Assembly: GCA_015075105.1 (NCBI GenBank)
Contig: JABTUZ010000001.1
Span: 879,001 to 943,000, forward strand
DNA: 64,000 bases
DNA from: Leptospiraceae bacterium
GTDB taxonomy: Bacteria; Spirochaetota; Leptospiria; Leptospirales; Leptospiraceae
Direction of reading: 5' to 3'
In this document: piece by piece, positions 29,150 through 38,926 of the stretch
Numbering within the stretch: the stretch's first letter is position 1
Layout of the letters: every line of letters begins with the position of its first letter
Made by a program: the position numbers and the translations under genes
The notes under the pieces: generated by a model
Databases searched by the model: none
The model's input: only the letters and a program-made list of their open reading frames with translations
What the model was told of the DNA's origin: nothing

Positions 29150-30805
29150 TTGTCATTTTCTAAAAAAATAGATAAAGAACAAAAGAGAAAATTTTTGGTT
29201 AAATCAAAATACATTTTTATTACAGGTGGTGTTTGCTCTTCGCTTGGTAAGGGAGTTACAGTTGCGGCTTTGGGTGGTCTTTTGGAAGGGAGAGGGTATA
29301 CTGTCTCACTCCAAAAAATGGATCCATATATAAATATTGACCCCGGAACAATGAGTCCATATCAACATGGCGAGGTCTATGTCACTGATGATGGAGCTGA
29401 AACAGACTTAGACCTTGGGTATTACGAAAGATTTACCCATTCCAAAGTAACCAGAAAAAATTCTGTAAGCACCGGGCAAATTTATTTTACAGTAATCGAG
29501 AGAGAAAGAAAAGGAGACTATTTAGGCCGAACAGTTCAAGTTGTACCTCATATTACAAATGAAATCAGAAATAGAGTGTATTCCCTATCTTCAGATACAA
29601 AAGCAGATTTTGTGATTGTAGAAATTGGTGGGACTGTTGGGGATATTGAGTCTATTCCATTTTTAGAAGCGATTCGACAGATGAAATATGAGCACGGTTC
29701 GTCTCAGGTGTTGTTTATTCACCTGACTTTAGTTCCAACTATTACCGTAGCTGGTGAAGCAAAAACAAAGCCTACTCAACACTCCGTGAAAGAACTACTT
29801 CAACTTGGGATTCAGCCGGATATTTTAATTTGCAGGATTGCAAATCCTTTGAGTAAAGAAATGCGATCTAAAATTTCTCTTTTTTGTAACGTAAAAGAAG
29901 AAAATGTGATTTCGGCAGTAGATATTAATTCTTCAATTTATGAAATCCCTCAAATGTACAAAAATGAAAAATTGGATGAGGTAGTTTTAAAAACTTTTGG
30001 AATGGAGATTGGTAAACTCAATTTCTCGGAGTGGGATAAAATTTCAAAAAAAATCAACCTCGCTAAAAAGAAGGTTACAATAGCTGTGGTCGGTAAATAT
30101 ATTAGTTTACAAGATGCCTATCGGTCTATATACGAATCCTTATCCCACGGTGGAATTGCAAACGATTCTACGATTGAGTTTCTAAAGGTAAATCCTGAAG
30201 AATTGGATAAGTCTAATGTAAAAGAAGTCTTAAAAAATGCTCATGGGATTTTAGTACCGGGTGGTTTTGGAGATAGGGGAATCGAAGGTAAAATTTCTGC
30301 AATCCAATTTGCAAGGATTAAAAATATCCCGTTTCTGGGAATTTGTCTCGGTATGCAGTGTGCTGTAATAGAATTCGCTCGAAATGTGATGGGCTACAAG
30401 GATGCAAATTCTACAGAGTTTAATTCCAGAACGGATTATCCTGTAATTTCTTTAATAGAAGAGCAGATGGATATTGAGAGGATGGGAGGAACTATGAGAC
30501 TTGGTGCTTATCCTTGCATTATCAAAAAAAATACTCTTGCGTATAGTGAATATAAAACAGAAAATATTTCCGAAAGACACAGGCATCGTTTTGAATTTAC
30601 TTTGAAGTACAAGGAAGAGTTTGAAAAATCCGGGTTAGTTTTTTCCGGTCATTCCCCGGATGAGAAATTGATTGAAATTATTGAAGTCCCGGATCACCCT
30701 TGGTTTATAGGGGTCCAATACCACCCGGAGTTCCAATCGAAACCATTTGCTCCTCATCCGTTGTTTGCGGGATTTATAAGAGCTGCGGAGAAAATTCTAA
30801 AATAA
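29150..30805 (+). CDS. pyrG: CTP synthase
   Basis: Converts UTP to CTP with glutamine and ATP. The 551-residue protein has the synthetase domain (about 18-285; KYIFITGGVCSSLGKG and MDPYINIDPGTMSPYQHGEV) and the class I glutamine amidotransferase domain (about 305-551; GICLGMQ with the nucleophilic Cys, and a late HPEF His-Glu). No ATG lies near the start; the TTG at 29150 or the TTG at 29195 begins the protein. CTP is needed for CMP-KDO, which fits kdsA starting two bases later. Confidence 0.95.
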   Translation: MSFSKKIDKEQKRKFLVKSKYIFITGGVCSSLGKGVTVAALGGLLEGRGYTVSLQKMDPYINIDPGTMSPYQHGEVYVTDDGAETDLDLGYYERFTHSKVTRKNSVSTGQIYFTVIERERKGDYLGRTVQVVPHITNEIRNRVYSLSSDTKADFVIVEIGGTVGDIESIPFLEAIRQMKYEHGSSQVLFIHLTLVPTITVAGEAKTKPTQHSVKELLQLGIQPDILICRIANPLSKEMRSKISLFCNVKEENVISAVDINSSIYEIPQMYKNEKLDEVVLKTFGMEIGKLNFSEWDKISKKINLAKKKVTIAVVGKYISLQDAYRSIYESLSHGGIANDSTIEFLKVNPEELDKSNVKEVLKNAHGILVPGGFGDRGIEGKISAIQFARIKNIPFLGICLGMQCAVIEFARNVMGYKDANSTEFNSRTDYPVISLIEEQMDIERMGGTMRLGAYPCIIKKNTLAYSEYKTENISERHRHRFEFTLKYKEEFEKSGLVFSGHSPDEKLIEIIEVPDHPWFIGVQYHPEFQSKPFAPHPLFAGFIRAAEKILK

Positions 30806-30806
30806 T

Positions 30807-31661
30807 ATGGCAACTACAGTTAAAGAAAGAAACTTTTTAAATACGAAATTTGGGGAGAAGAATCCATTTTTTCTAATAGCCGGGCCTTGTGTGATGGAAT
30901 CGAAGGATCTTATCGACAGGGTTTGTGGAGAAATGGTTCAGATTTGTGGAGAGCTTGGAATATTTTATATTTTTAAAAGTAGTTTTGATAAAGCCAATCG
31001 TTCTTCGGTGCATTCTTACAGAGGACCCGGAATCATAGAAGGTGTTAAAAATTTAGAGTTTATTAAATCTAAATACAATGTTCCTGTCTTGACAGATATT
31101 CACGAAACCTCTCAAATTTCTCCATTGAAAGATGTGCTTGATATTTACCAAATTCCTGCTTTTCTTTCTCGTCAAACTGATTTAGTGGCTGAGGCCGCAA
31201 AAACAGGCAAGTGGGTGAATGTAAAAAAAGGGCAGTTTATGGCTCCGGCAGATTGCAGGCATATAGTTGATAAGATCAAAGAATGCAATTCTGAAAAATA
31301 CCTAATCACAGAAAGAGGTACAAGTTTTGGTTATAATAATTTAGTCTTTGACATTAGATCAATCCCTATTTTACATAGCATGGATATTCCTTTTATTTTT
31401 GATGCTACCCATTCCGCACAACTTCCCGGAGGTGCAGGAAATATCACAGGAGGACAAAGGGAATTTATACCCGATCTATTGAGTGCTGCTGTTTCTTGTG
31501 GAGTAGAAGGGATTTTTATGGAAGTGCATCCGGATCCACCTAAAGCAAAGAGTGACTCGACTACCCAGTTTTTTTTATCTGAAACAAAAAGCCTTTTAAA
31601 GAGAATGGCAGAGTTAGACAAACTTGTAAAAACATATATTGGTGCAAATTCGGAAAAATAA
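30807..31661 (+). CDS. kdsA: 3-deoxy-D-manno-octulosonate 8-phosphate synthase
   Basis: Condenses PEP and arabinose 5-phosphate to KDO-8-P for lipid A/core assembly. The 284-residue length is typical. FLIAGPCVMES (about 22-32), YIFKSSFDKANRSS and LITERGTSFGYNNLV are family signatures. HSAQLPGG and MEVHPDP complete the barrel active site. It follows pyrG by one base. Downstream 53 bases later comes lptC, so precursor synthesis and LPS export are adjacent. Confidence 0.95.
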   Translation: MATTVKERNFLNTKFGEKNPFFLIAGPCVMESKDLIDRVCGEMVQICGELGIFYIFKSSFDKANRSSVHSYRGPGIIEGVKNLEFIKSKYNVPVLTDIHETSQISPLKDVLDIYQIPAFLSRQTDLVAEAAKTGKWVNVKKGQFMAPADCRHIVDKIKECNSEKYLITERGTSFGYNNLVFDIRSIPILHSMDIPFIFDATHSAQLPGGAGNITGGQREFIPDLLSAAVSCGVEGIFMEVHPDPPKAKSDSTTQFFLSETKSLLKRMAELDKLVKTYIGANSEK

Positions 31662-31714
31662 ATTTCATTGATTGTTGAGTTATTGAGAAATTTAAGGAAA
31701 CAAATTTCTAAGAA

Positions 31715-32269
31715 ATGAACAAAAAAATACTTCAAGCTACAAGTCTCCTGTTTTTTTCTTTGGTCTTTTCTTTATGCAAAAAAGACAAAGGAATAAAAAT
31801 CGAAAGTGAGAGAGAATCCGGCTCTACTATTTCATTAAGAAATTTTACTCGAGATTCTTTTGATAAAGATGGAGTTAAGATTTCTAAATTGACTGCTGAA
31901 GAGTCATTCATATTTTTTGATGAAAATCGAACTGTATTTTATTCGTTGGTATTTGATCAGTTTAAGGATGGAAAATTTGAATCCAGTTTGAAAGGGGATA
32001 GGGGAGAAGTTAATCACACGACAAAGAAACTAAACGTAAACGGAAATATTGTTCTAAATACAGTCGATCACAAAAGACTCGAAGCAGAAGAGCTGTTGTA
32101 CGATATAGACGAGCAGACACTAGTTTCTGATAAGTCTGTCATCGTAAATTCAAGAGGGACAACAATTCGAGGTATTGGTTTACGTGCAGATAAGAATTTA
32201 AACAAAGTAACGATATTAAAACCTACTGCGATTTCTAAAGAAGGCAATCCTCTTGAAAAAAATAAATAA
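31715..32269 (+). CDS. lptC: LPS export protein LptC-like, lipoprotein
   Basis: A 184-residue protein. After a signal peptide, FSLC at residues 18-21 forms a plausible lipobox, whereas E. coli LptC keeps a membrane anchor. The rest follows the LptC pattern: F-D-x-x-G, an unfolding beta-jellyroll, A-E-E-L-x-Y-D and a final IRGIGLRADKNLN segment. LptC bridges the LptBFG transporter and periplasmic LptA. It overlaps lptA by 17 bases. Sequence similarity is modest, so the call rests partly on neighbours. Confidence 0.82.
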   Translation: MNKKILQATSLLFFSLVFSLCKKDKGIKIESERESGSTISLRNFTRDSFDKDGVKISKLTAEESFIFFDENRTVFYSLVFDQFKDGKFESSLKGDRGEVNHTTKKLNVNGNIVLNTVDHKRLEAEELLYDIDEQTLVSDKSVIVNSRGTTIRGIGLRADKNLNKVTILKPTAISKEGNPLEKNK

Positions 32270-33701
32270 ATTATTTCTACATATTGTTTGGGTATCAATA
32301 TCTATACAAGGCTCTATTCGCCCTCCCATACTCAAGTCTCCTTTGGAAATCAACCCTCGAAAAAAAAATGAGTCATTCATTCAAAATATAGAAAAAACGA
32401 AAAAGAAAACCATCCCTACTTCATGGGGCGGGAGTGAGCTTACTCAAGAGGAAAAAGAAGAAAACGGAATCAAGGTTACCACTTATAGTTTAAAAGGAGG
32501 GGCATGGATTTTACACGATAAAGTAAAATTATCTTCATTGTCCATAGAAATAATTGGAGAAGATGCGGTTCATGGTTTTTTAAAAGGAGGGGTAAAGGTA
32601 GAAGATACGGAGAGTAAGTCCGTGCTGTATGCAGGAAAGGGTGTGTATGATAAGTACGGGGAAATAGTGACTTTGGATGAACGCCCTCAAATTCTAACTC
32701 GTGGAAAAAATAAAGAAGTTACCAAGGTCACCTCTCCTTATATACGAAGGTATTTAGCTGATTCTAGAAGTGCTATGGAAAAAGGTGTAATTTTAGAAAA
32801 TAAAGAATATACCATCTTAGGCGAATCTGCCGTGATGTATGAAAAAGAAGATAGGGTCGTAATGGATGACTATCCTTATATATTCGGAAAAAATAAATTT
32901 ATGTCTGCTACAAAAATGTATTATGATTCAGAAAAAAAAGATATTGTTTTAGAAAATGAAGCGATGATAGTTCAGTCCTCTATGGAAAAAAAGAAAAAAA
33001 AGCCCAAGGAAGACAAAGAAGAAAATGTAGAGAACAATTCAACAAGTAGTAAGGACACAAAAAACTCATCTACTGAAAATTCTGAAGAAGAAGATGCAAC
33101 TGTAAAAGTTACCAGTATTTTTATCGGAGATAAAATTATCAGTCATTCTGGAAGTGATTTAGAACGATATACTGGGATGTTTGGAAATGCAAAATTCATT
33201 CGACCAGATAATGAATTTCAAGCTGCCTATATTAAAGCCTTTGGCAAGGACAACGAAAAAGTAGAAGCAAGAGATGGGGTCACTATGACAGACTTTGAAA
33301 ATAATGTTCGGTTGTCGGGAAATTTATTGGAATACGATAAGCCCTCAGATTACGCTCATGTTACAGAAGACGCTAAGATCGAATTTTTAAGCAAAGAAAC
33401 TCAAGACGTGAATTCAACACTTACAGCAGTAGAAATCGAAAAATTTTCGGACAAGAAAGAAATTGTGGCGAGGGGAGAGGTTACTATAACTACAGAGGAT
33501 TCAATTTCAAAAGGCGAGTTTGCTACTTATTTTGAAGAAGAAGAAAAAATTTATTTAGAAGGAAATCCAACACTAACAAGAGGCGGAAAAACTATTCAGT
33601 GTGGAAAAATTGTTGTATATCCAAATGAGAACAAAGTGTATATAAGTGAAGTTGTGAACACAGCACCAGGAAAGGAAAAATTTCGTGAATTCTCCCCGTA
33701 A
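32253..33701 (+). CDS. lptA: LptA/OstA-like periplasmic LPS transport protein, long form
   Basis: A 482-residue exported protein with repeated OstA-type beta-strand units, e.g. [20 protein letters not shown] and [19 protein letters not shown]. coli LptA is only 185 residues, so this resembles a double-length version. A Lys/Glu/Ser-rich low-complexity segment (about 245-285) splits two repeat blocks. The TTG start at 32253 lies inside lptC; the leader (about 4-21) is hydrophobic. It likely carries LPS across the periplasm to the outer membrane. lptB follows with a 17-base overlap. Confidence 0.85.
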   Translation: MKKINKLFLHIVWVSISIQGSIRPPILKSPLEINPRKKNESFIQNIEKTKKKTIPTSWGGSELTQEEKEENGIKVTTYSLKGGAWILHDKVKLSSLSIEIIGEDAVHGFLKGGVKVEDTESKSVLYAGKGVYDKYGEIVTLDERPQILTRGKNKEVTKVTSPYIRRYLADSRSAMEKGVILENKEYTILGESAVMYEKEDRVVMDDYPYIFGKNKFMSATKMYYDSEKKDIVLENEAMIVQSSMEKKKKKPKEDKEENVENNSTSSKDTKNSSTENSEEEDATVKVTSIFIGDKIISHSGSDLERYTGMFGNAKFIRPDNEFQAAYIKAFGKDNEKVEARDGVTMTDFENNVRLSGNLLEYDKPSDYAHVTEDAKIEFLSKETQDVNSTLTAVEIEKFSDKKEIVARGEVTITTEDSISKGEFATYFEEEEKIYLEGNPTLTRGGKTIQCGKIVVYPNENKVYISEVVNTAPGKEKFREFSP

Positions 33702-34419
33702 AACTTTTCGCATGGAAAATTTAGTAAAAATTTACAACAAGAGAAAAGTTGTAGATGGGGTCAGTTTTCAAATAAGCAAAGGAGAAATCGTTGGGTTACT
33801 CGGTCCAAATGGAGCAGGGAAAACAACTTCCTTTTACATGTCGGTCGGGTTCGTGAGACCGGACGAGGGTCATGTATTTATAGATGGAGACGATATTACA
33901 AACGCTCCAATGTATATTCGCGCAAGAAGAGGGATCGGATATTTGGCGCAGGAAGCATCTATTTTTAGAAAACTAACCGTTGCGGAAAATATTGAAGCAG
34001 TGCTTGAAACTTTGAAAATTCCAAGAAAAGAAATTATACAAAGAAGAGACGAGCTACTTGTTGAACTTCAGATTATGAGAGTTGCCAATCAAAAAGGATA
34101 TACCTTGTCGGGTGGAGAAAGAAGAAGATGTGAAATCGCAAGAGCTCTTGCTACCAAGCCAGATTTTATTTTATTGGACGAACCTTTTGCTGGTGTAGAT
34201 CCTATTGCAGTAAAAGATATTCAGAATGTAATTAAGAGTTTAAAAGATAGAGGGCTTGGAATTTTAATTACAGACCATAATGTCAGGGAAACTTTGAAAA
34301 TTACTGATAGAGCTTATATCATGTATAGTGGGAAAATTTTAATTTCTGGAACTGCAATGGACTTGATCAATGACCCTGAAACCAGAAGAATATACCTTGG
34401 AGAGGATTTTACACTGTAA
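33685..34419 (+). CDS. lptB: LPS export ABC transporter ATPase LptB
   Basis: A 244-residue ABC ATPase that powers LPS extraction with LptFG. It has the Walker [10 protein letters not shown], the Q-loop region YLAQEASIF, signature LSGGERRR and Walker [14 protein letters not shown], with the switch H in [17 protein letters not shown] is specific to the LptB family. The GTG start at 33685 has AAAGGA 8 bases before it; ATG at 33712 is the alternative. It overlaps lptA and sits two bases before rpoN, the same lptA-lptB-rpoN order as in proteobacteria. Confidence 0.95.
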   Translation: MNSPRKTFRMENLVKIYNKRKVVDGVSFQISKGEIVGLLGPNGAGKTTSFYMSVGFVRPDEGHVFIDGDDITNAPMYIRARRGIGYLAQEASIFRKLTVAENIEAVLETLKIPRKEIIQRRDELLVELQIMRVANQKGYTLSGGERRRCEIARALATKPDFILLDEPFAGVDPIAVKDIQNVIKSLKDRGLGILITDHNVRETLKITDRAYIMYSGKILISGTAMDLINDPETRRIYLGEDFTL

Positions 34420-34421
34420 AT

Positions 34422-35837
34422 ATGGGACTTAGCCAACGTATTGTCCAGAAGCAAACTCAGAAGTTAGTTATTACTCAAGATTTGAGGCAGTCTATTGAGT
34501 TACTTCAATTGTCCACAGTCGAGTTGTTGGAAAAAATTCAATCTGAATTAATGGAAAATCCAATGCTCGAAGAAGATAATAATTTTGAAAAGCAAAAGAC
34601 CCCTGAATTGTATTCGATAAGTGAAGAAAGATTGATTGAGAAAAATTCTTCCATCAAAAGTACAGACACTTCTTGGCAGGATGTGTATTCTATTGATAAA
34701 CCAAGTTATGTGGATAGCGAAGCTTCAGATAGAAATCAAAAAATGATCGAGTCTTCTCCTGTAGGAGAAACTCTTGCAAATCATCTATTGTTCCAACTTC
34801 ATATTTTAAATTTGACTGATGAAGAAACCGAAGTGGGAGAAATATTGATTTCGATGATTGATGATAGAGGGTTTATTTCTGCTTCTGTAGAAGAAATAAG
34901 TAACGAGCTAAATCTAAAAAAATCCATCATTCAAAAAGTATTGGAACAAATTCAAGAGATGGAGCCGGTTGGATTAGGTGCAAAAGATATAAAAGACACA
35001 ATCCGAATTCAAGCAAAAATTTTATATCCAGAAGACTTTTTTCTTCATAAATTGATAATCGAAAATTTTGAAGACCTTGAAAAGTTTGATTATAAAAAAA
35101 TAAGTCGAAATTTAAAAATTACAGAAAAAGAGGTTGAAGAACTTTCAAAGATTATTAAAAAATTAGAGCCTTACCCGGCGACGAAATACTCAAGTAAAAA
35201 AATTGAGTATATTGTCCCAGATATTATCATCCAAGAAATTGACGGTGAATTTGTAATACAATTGAATGATGAGTGGTTACCAAAATTAAAAGTGAATGAC
35301 AGCTACAAAAAAATAGTAAATAGCCATACTCTCTTGACAGACAAGGAATATATTAACGTAAAAATAAATGCAGCACAGTGGTTGATTCGATCCATAAACC
35401 AAAGAAGGCAGACATTATTCAAAGTGATAAATTCTATTTTGGATTTTCAGATAGAATTTTTTAAAGGTGGAATTCGTTTTCTAAAACCACTTACTTTAAA
35501 AGATATCGCAGAAAAATTATCTATGCACGAATCTACAATTTCCAGAGTGACAACGAACAAGTATGTTCAAACTAATTGGGGAGTGTTTGAGTTGAAGTGG
35601 TTTTTTTCTTCAAGTGTTAAGTCAACTGAAGGACAAATGGAATCTTCCAAAAAAATCCACGATATAATCAAAAACTTAGTAAAAGAAGAATCGCAGATGA
35701 ACCCTTTGTCGGACCAAGAAATTGTAGAAATTATGAACAGCAAAGGAATTGGTATCGCAAGAAGAACAGTTGCAAAATATAGAAAAATTTTAAAAATTCT
35801 TCCATCCAATAGAAGAAAAAAAAATGAGGGACGTTAG
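34422..35837 (+). CDS. rpoN: RNA polymerase sigma-54 factor
   Basis: A 471-residue sigma-54. Region I (about 1-50) is rich in Gln and Leu (KQTQKLVITQDLRQSIELLQL) and binds activators. An acidic middle region, the core-binding domain and a helix-turn-helix region (LSMHESTISRVTTNKYV) follow. The RpoN box IARRTVAKYRK lies near the C-terminus and reads the -24 element. The activator ntrX lies downstream at 38923, so the whole sigma-54 system is here. Confidence 0.96.
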   Translation: MGLSQRIVQKQTQKLVITQDLRQSIELLQLSTVELLEKIQSELMENPMLEEDNNFEKQKTPELYSISEERLIEKNSSIKSTDTSWQDVYSIDKPSYVDSEASDRNQKMIESSPVGETLANHLLFQLHILNLTDEETEVGEILISMIDDRGFISASVEEISNELNLKKSIIQKVLEQIQEMEPVGLGAKDIKDTIRIQAKILYPEDFFLHKLIIENFEDLEKFDYKKISRNLKITEKEVEELSKIIKKLEPYPATKYSSKKIEYIVPDIIIQEIDGEFVIQLNDEWLPKLKVNDSYKKIVNSHTLLTDKEYINVKINAAQWLIRSINQRRQTLFKVINSILDFQIEFFKGGIRFLKPLTLKDIAEKLSMHESTISRVTTNKYVQTNWGVFELKWFFSSSVKSTEGQMESSKKIHDIIKNLVKEESQMNPLSDQEIVEIMNSKGIGIARRTVAKYRKILKILPSNRRKKNEGR

Positions 35838-35842
35838 CATCC

Positions 35843-36814
35843 ATGTCAATTCAAGGAATTAGTGTTGAGTCTATATGGAATGACCATAAAGAATTAGATT
35901 TGAGTTTGTTGGAAGGAGAAGAGGGGTTAGGAAAACAAATTTTAAATTCAGAAATTAATCGCCCAGGGTTGTCTCTGACCGGTTTTTTTGATCACTTTGC
36001 TTATGACCGAATTCAAATTTTTGGAAAAGGAGAGTGGGCGTATCTTCATTCTCTTTCGGATGAGAAAGTGCAGGAAATAGCCGAGCAGTTTTTTGCTTAT
36101 AGCTTGGTTTGTATTATTTTTACTCACAGCAACCCGCCACATAAATATTTTGTACAAATGGCAAAATCTAAAAATGTTCCGATTTTCACCTCTAACCATT
36201 CTACTTCCAAATTCATAACTTTAATTTCTCAGATACTTGACAGAAGTCTTGCACCGAGAACTATGAGGCATGGAGTTTTAATCGAAGTATTCGGGATCGG
36301 AATCTTGCTTTTCGGAAAAAGTGGAGTAGGGAAAAGCGAAACTGCACTCGAACTCATCGAAAGAGGACATAGGCTCGTTGCAGATGACATGGTTGAGATA
36401 CGAAGGGTTTCTGAAAGTTTTCTAATCGGAACATGCTCCGATTTACTAAGACACCACATGGAAATAAGGGGACTTGGAATTATCAATATAAAAGATATTT
36501 TTGGTGTAGGCTCAGTAAGAGAAAGTAAACTCATCGAGCTTATAATAAATTTAGAAGAATGGAATCCAGAGTTAGATTATGAAAGAAGTGGACTCACAGA
36601 GCAGACAGAAGAAATCTTGGGAGTGAATATCCCTTTTTTAAAAATTCCAATCAAGCCCGGTAGAAATATTCCAATTATTGTAGAAACGGCTTCCATGAAT
36701 CAACGATTGAAAAAAATGGGTACCTTTGGTGCTCAAGAATTTAACAAAAAACTTGTTGGTACTATAGAAAGAGAAAAGAATCAAATTGAAAAAAATCAAA
36801 ACATCAATTCCTGA
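35843..36814 (+). CDS. hprK: HPr kinase/phosphorylase
   Basis: A 323-residue bifunctional enzyme phosphorylating HPr on a serine. The N-terminal domain (1-130) precedes the catalytic core with the P-loop GKSGVGKSETALELIERG (about 156-173) and DDMVEIRR. The HPrK signature LEIRGLGI appears as MEIRGLGIINI, and a C-terminal PIKPGRNIPIIVE completes the pattern. It overlaps the HPr gene by 29 bases. No PTS enzyme I, EII or catabolite regulator is in the window, so this pair may act in a regulatory rather than a sugar-uptake role. Confidence 0.95.
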   Translation: MSIQGISVESIWNDHKELDLSLLEGEEGLGKQILNSEINRPGLSLTGFFDHFAYDRIQIFGKGEWAYLHSLSDEKVQEIAEQFFAYSLVCIIFTHSNPPHKYFVQMAKSKNVPIFTSNHSTSKFITLISQILDRSLAPRTMRHGVLIEVFGIGILLFGKSGVGKSETALELIERGHRLVADDMVEIRRVSESFLIGTCSDLLRHHMEIRGLGIINIKDIFGVGSVRESKLIELIINLEEWNPELDYERSGLTEQTEEILGVNIPFLKIPIKPGRNIPIIVETASMNQRLKKMGTFGAQEFNKKLVGTIEREKNQIEKNQNINS

Positions 36815-37052
36815 TAGTGGTCATGGGCTACACGCAAGACCTGCCTCTATGTTTGTGAAGTTGGCGAGCAAATTTCCTTGTGAGATTTTTGTAATAAAGG
36901 AAGGTGTTGAAGTAAACGGGAAAAGTATAATGGGATTAATGATGCTTGCATTATACCCTGGTGCTGAGTTTGAGATTTGTGCAACAGGTGAAAAAGAAGA
37001 GGAAGCAATCGAGGCTTTAAATAAACTCATTCAAAGTGATTTTTCGGAGTAA
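36786..37052 (+). CDS. HPr family phosphocarrier protein
   Basis: Eighty-eight residues from a TTG start inside hprK. GHGLHARPASMF gives the enzyme-I target His16, and NGKSIMGLMML gives Ser47, the site used by HPr kinase. Both phosphorylation sites are therefore present. The small alpha/beta fold matches HPr length. Its overlap with hprK implies a matched pair. It precedes the ntrY kinase by 65 bases. Confidence 0.92.
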   Translation: MKKIKTSIPDSGHGLHARPASMFVKLASKFPCEIFVIKEGVEVNGKSIMGLMMLALYPGAEFEICATGEKEEEAIEALNKLIQSDFSE

Positions 37053-37117
37053 ATGCTTTGTTTAAAAATTGTAACGATTTTAGTGCAAAAGAAAAATTCA
37101 ATGTGTGCGAGTAAATA

Positions 37118-38926
37118 ATGAAATTTTTTCAAATTAGAAAACCTATTTCTAATGAGTTAATGTACTATTTAAAAGATCTATTTATTCTTTTATTAAGTAT
37201 ATTCATCTCTATTATTGCTGCCGAGTTTGTAGTGTTGAAAGATATACCGGATACGGATGCAGTGGATCGTACCTTCACCTATTTTTACTTTATCGTGCCT
37301 GTTTTTTCTTTTTCTATGCTTGCTTCCTATATCTATAGAAACAAGAGAATCAAAGAAACAGGAAAAGCAAAAAGTTCCTTTCGTTATAGATTGACTTTAG
37401 CCTTTGTTTTTGTATCTTTGCTGCCTTCTATTCCAATATTTCTTTTATCATCCAATGTGGTTGGAAAAATTGTAGAAAGTTTTTATCGTATAGACATTTC
37501 CGATGCCTTAAAATCTGCCAGATTCAATATCCAGTTGATTGAGACATCGGATCGGTTGGACTTATTAGAAAAGGCAAAATTAATTTCGGCAACATTAAAA
37601 CATAAAAACAATGATTTGAAATCTATTTTTTCAAAAGCCATAGAATTAAAACTTTTAGATACCGAAACTTATTATATTTCCGTACTGCAAGGAGGAAAAT
37701 TTATCTCTGAAAGTTTCAGTTTGAGCGGGCAGATTCCTAAAGAGGGTTTTGTAAAGCATACCGGGGAGGATTTTTTAAGTTTCAATTTATACAAAAGAGA
37801 TCTGTCGTATATTTTATTGAAAGTGGAGCTGAATTCATTTCAAGCTATCATCCTTGGTAAAAGAATCCACAAAGATAATGAAAGAAATATTTATAATATT
37901 ATAAAAACAGAAAACGCATACAATTCTATCAATCTTTGGAAAGAAAAAGTTCCTTTTGTTTTAAGATTAGGGCTTGCCATATTTTCAATAGGTATGTTTG
38001 CTATTTCTGTAATTTTGTCATTTATTCTTGCAAGACAAATTTCCAGACCGGTTGTGCAATTATCAAACGCCACTCAACTCGTATCGCAAGGGGTGAGTGA
38101 TGTAAAAATTGATTTGAAAGCAGAAGGAGAAATGGGAATTTTGATTAATTCTTTTAATGATATGATATTGAATTTAAAATCTAAAAACGAAGAGTTAATG
38201 CACACACAAAGAATTGCAGCATGGAAAGAAGCAGCTCAGAGAATGGCACACGAAATAAAAAATCCACTCACACCGATTCAGTTGTCTGCAGAAAGAATTA
38301 GAAAGCGACTGGACAATCCAAATAAAGAAAATTTTGAAGAAGTGATACGAACAGGCACAGAAACAATTATCGGACAAGTTCGAGTCTTGGAGCATTTAGT
38401 AAAAGAATTTTCCGAATTCGCCAGAATGCCGAACCCTATTCTAATAAACCAAAATTTAAACCCATTAGTTGAAGAAGCAGTTTCTTTGTTTAAGGAATCA
38501 ACAACTGTCCAGTTTGAGTTAAAACTTTCAAAAATTTTGCCGGAAGTATATTTAGATAAAAGACTATTTTTAGGTGTAATAAATAATTTAATAAAAAATG
38601 CAATTGAAGCTATTCAAAATGAAGTTGTTGAAAATAAAAATAACTTAGAGGGAAAGATTCGAATCACAACTAAGTTAGAGAGAAAAATCGGAACAAAAAT
38701 TGTTTTATTGACTATTGAGGATAGTGGGCCCGGACTTACACCAGATCTTAGAGAAAAAATATTTGAGCCTTATTTTTCAACAAAAGACAGTCACGGAAGC
38801 GGAATCGGACTTACAATTGTGGAGAAGGTTGTATTTGACCATCATGGTAGGATTCAAATCAGTGATTCAAATTTAGGAGGCTGTTCTTTTAGGATTGAAT
38901 TGCCTGTTAGTGGAAATGCAAGATGA
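37118..38926 (+). CDS. ntrY: NtrY-like membrane sensor histidine kinase
   Basis: A 602-residue kinase. Membrane segments lie at about 14-34, 48-68, 88-110 and 285-307. The extracytoplasmic loop (about 111-284) is a possible sensor domain. A HAMP (about 308-360) follows, then the HisKA box AHEIKNPLTPIQLSAERI with its phospho-His, and the HATPase with NNLIKNAIEAI, EDSGPGLTPD and GSGIGLTIV. The order and the HEIKNPLTPIQLSAERIRKR signature are those of NtrY. It overlaps ntrX by 4 bases. The signal is unknown. Confidence 0.92.
   Translation: MKFFQIRKPISNELMYYLKDLFILLLSIFISIIAAEFVVLKDIPDTDAVDRTFTYFYFIVPVFSFSMLASYIYRNKRIKETGKAKSSFRYRLTLAFVFVSLLPSIPIFLLSSNVVGKIVESFYRIDISDALKSARFNIQLIETSDRLDLLEKAKLISATLKHKNNDLKSIFSKAIELKLLDTETYYISVLQGGKFISESFSLSGQIPKEGFVKHTGEDFLSFNLYKRDLSYILLKVELNSFQAIILGKRIHKDNERNIYNIIKTENAYNSINLWKEKVPFVLRLGLAIFSIGMFAISVILSFILARQISRPVVQLSNATQLVSQGVSDVKIDLKAEGEMGILINSFNDMILNLKSKNEELMHTQRIAAWKEAAQRMAHEIKNPLTPIQLSAERIRKRLDNPNKENFEEVIRTGTETIIGQVRVLEHLVKEFSEFARMPNPILINQNLNPLVEEAVSLFKESTTVQFELKLSKILPEVYLDKRLFLGVINNLIKNAIEAIQNEVVENKNNLEGKIRITTKLERKIGTKIVLLTIEDSGPGLTPDLREKIFEPYFSTKDSHGSGIGLTIVEKVVFDHHGRIQISDSNLGGCSFRIELPVSGNAR

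Noticed and set aside
32985-33105. A-rich tract in lptA as a phase-variable repeat
   Set aside because: Interrupted Lys/Glu codons without a long uniform repeat unit, so slipped-strand switching is not supported.
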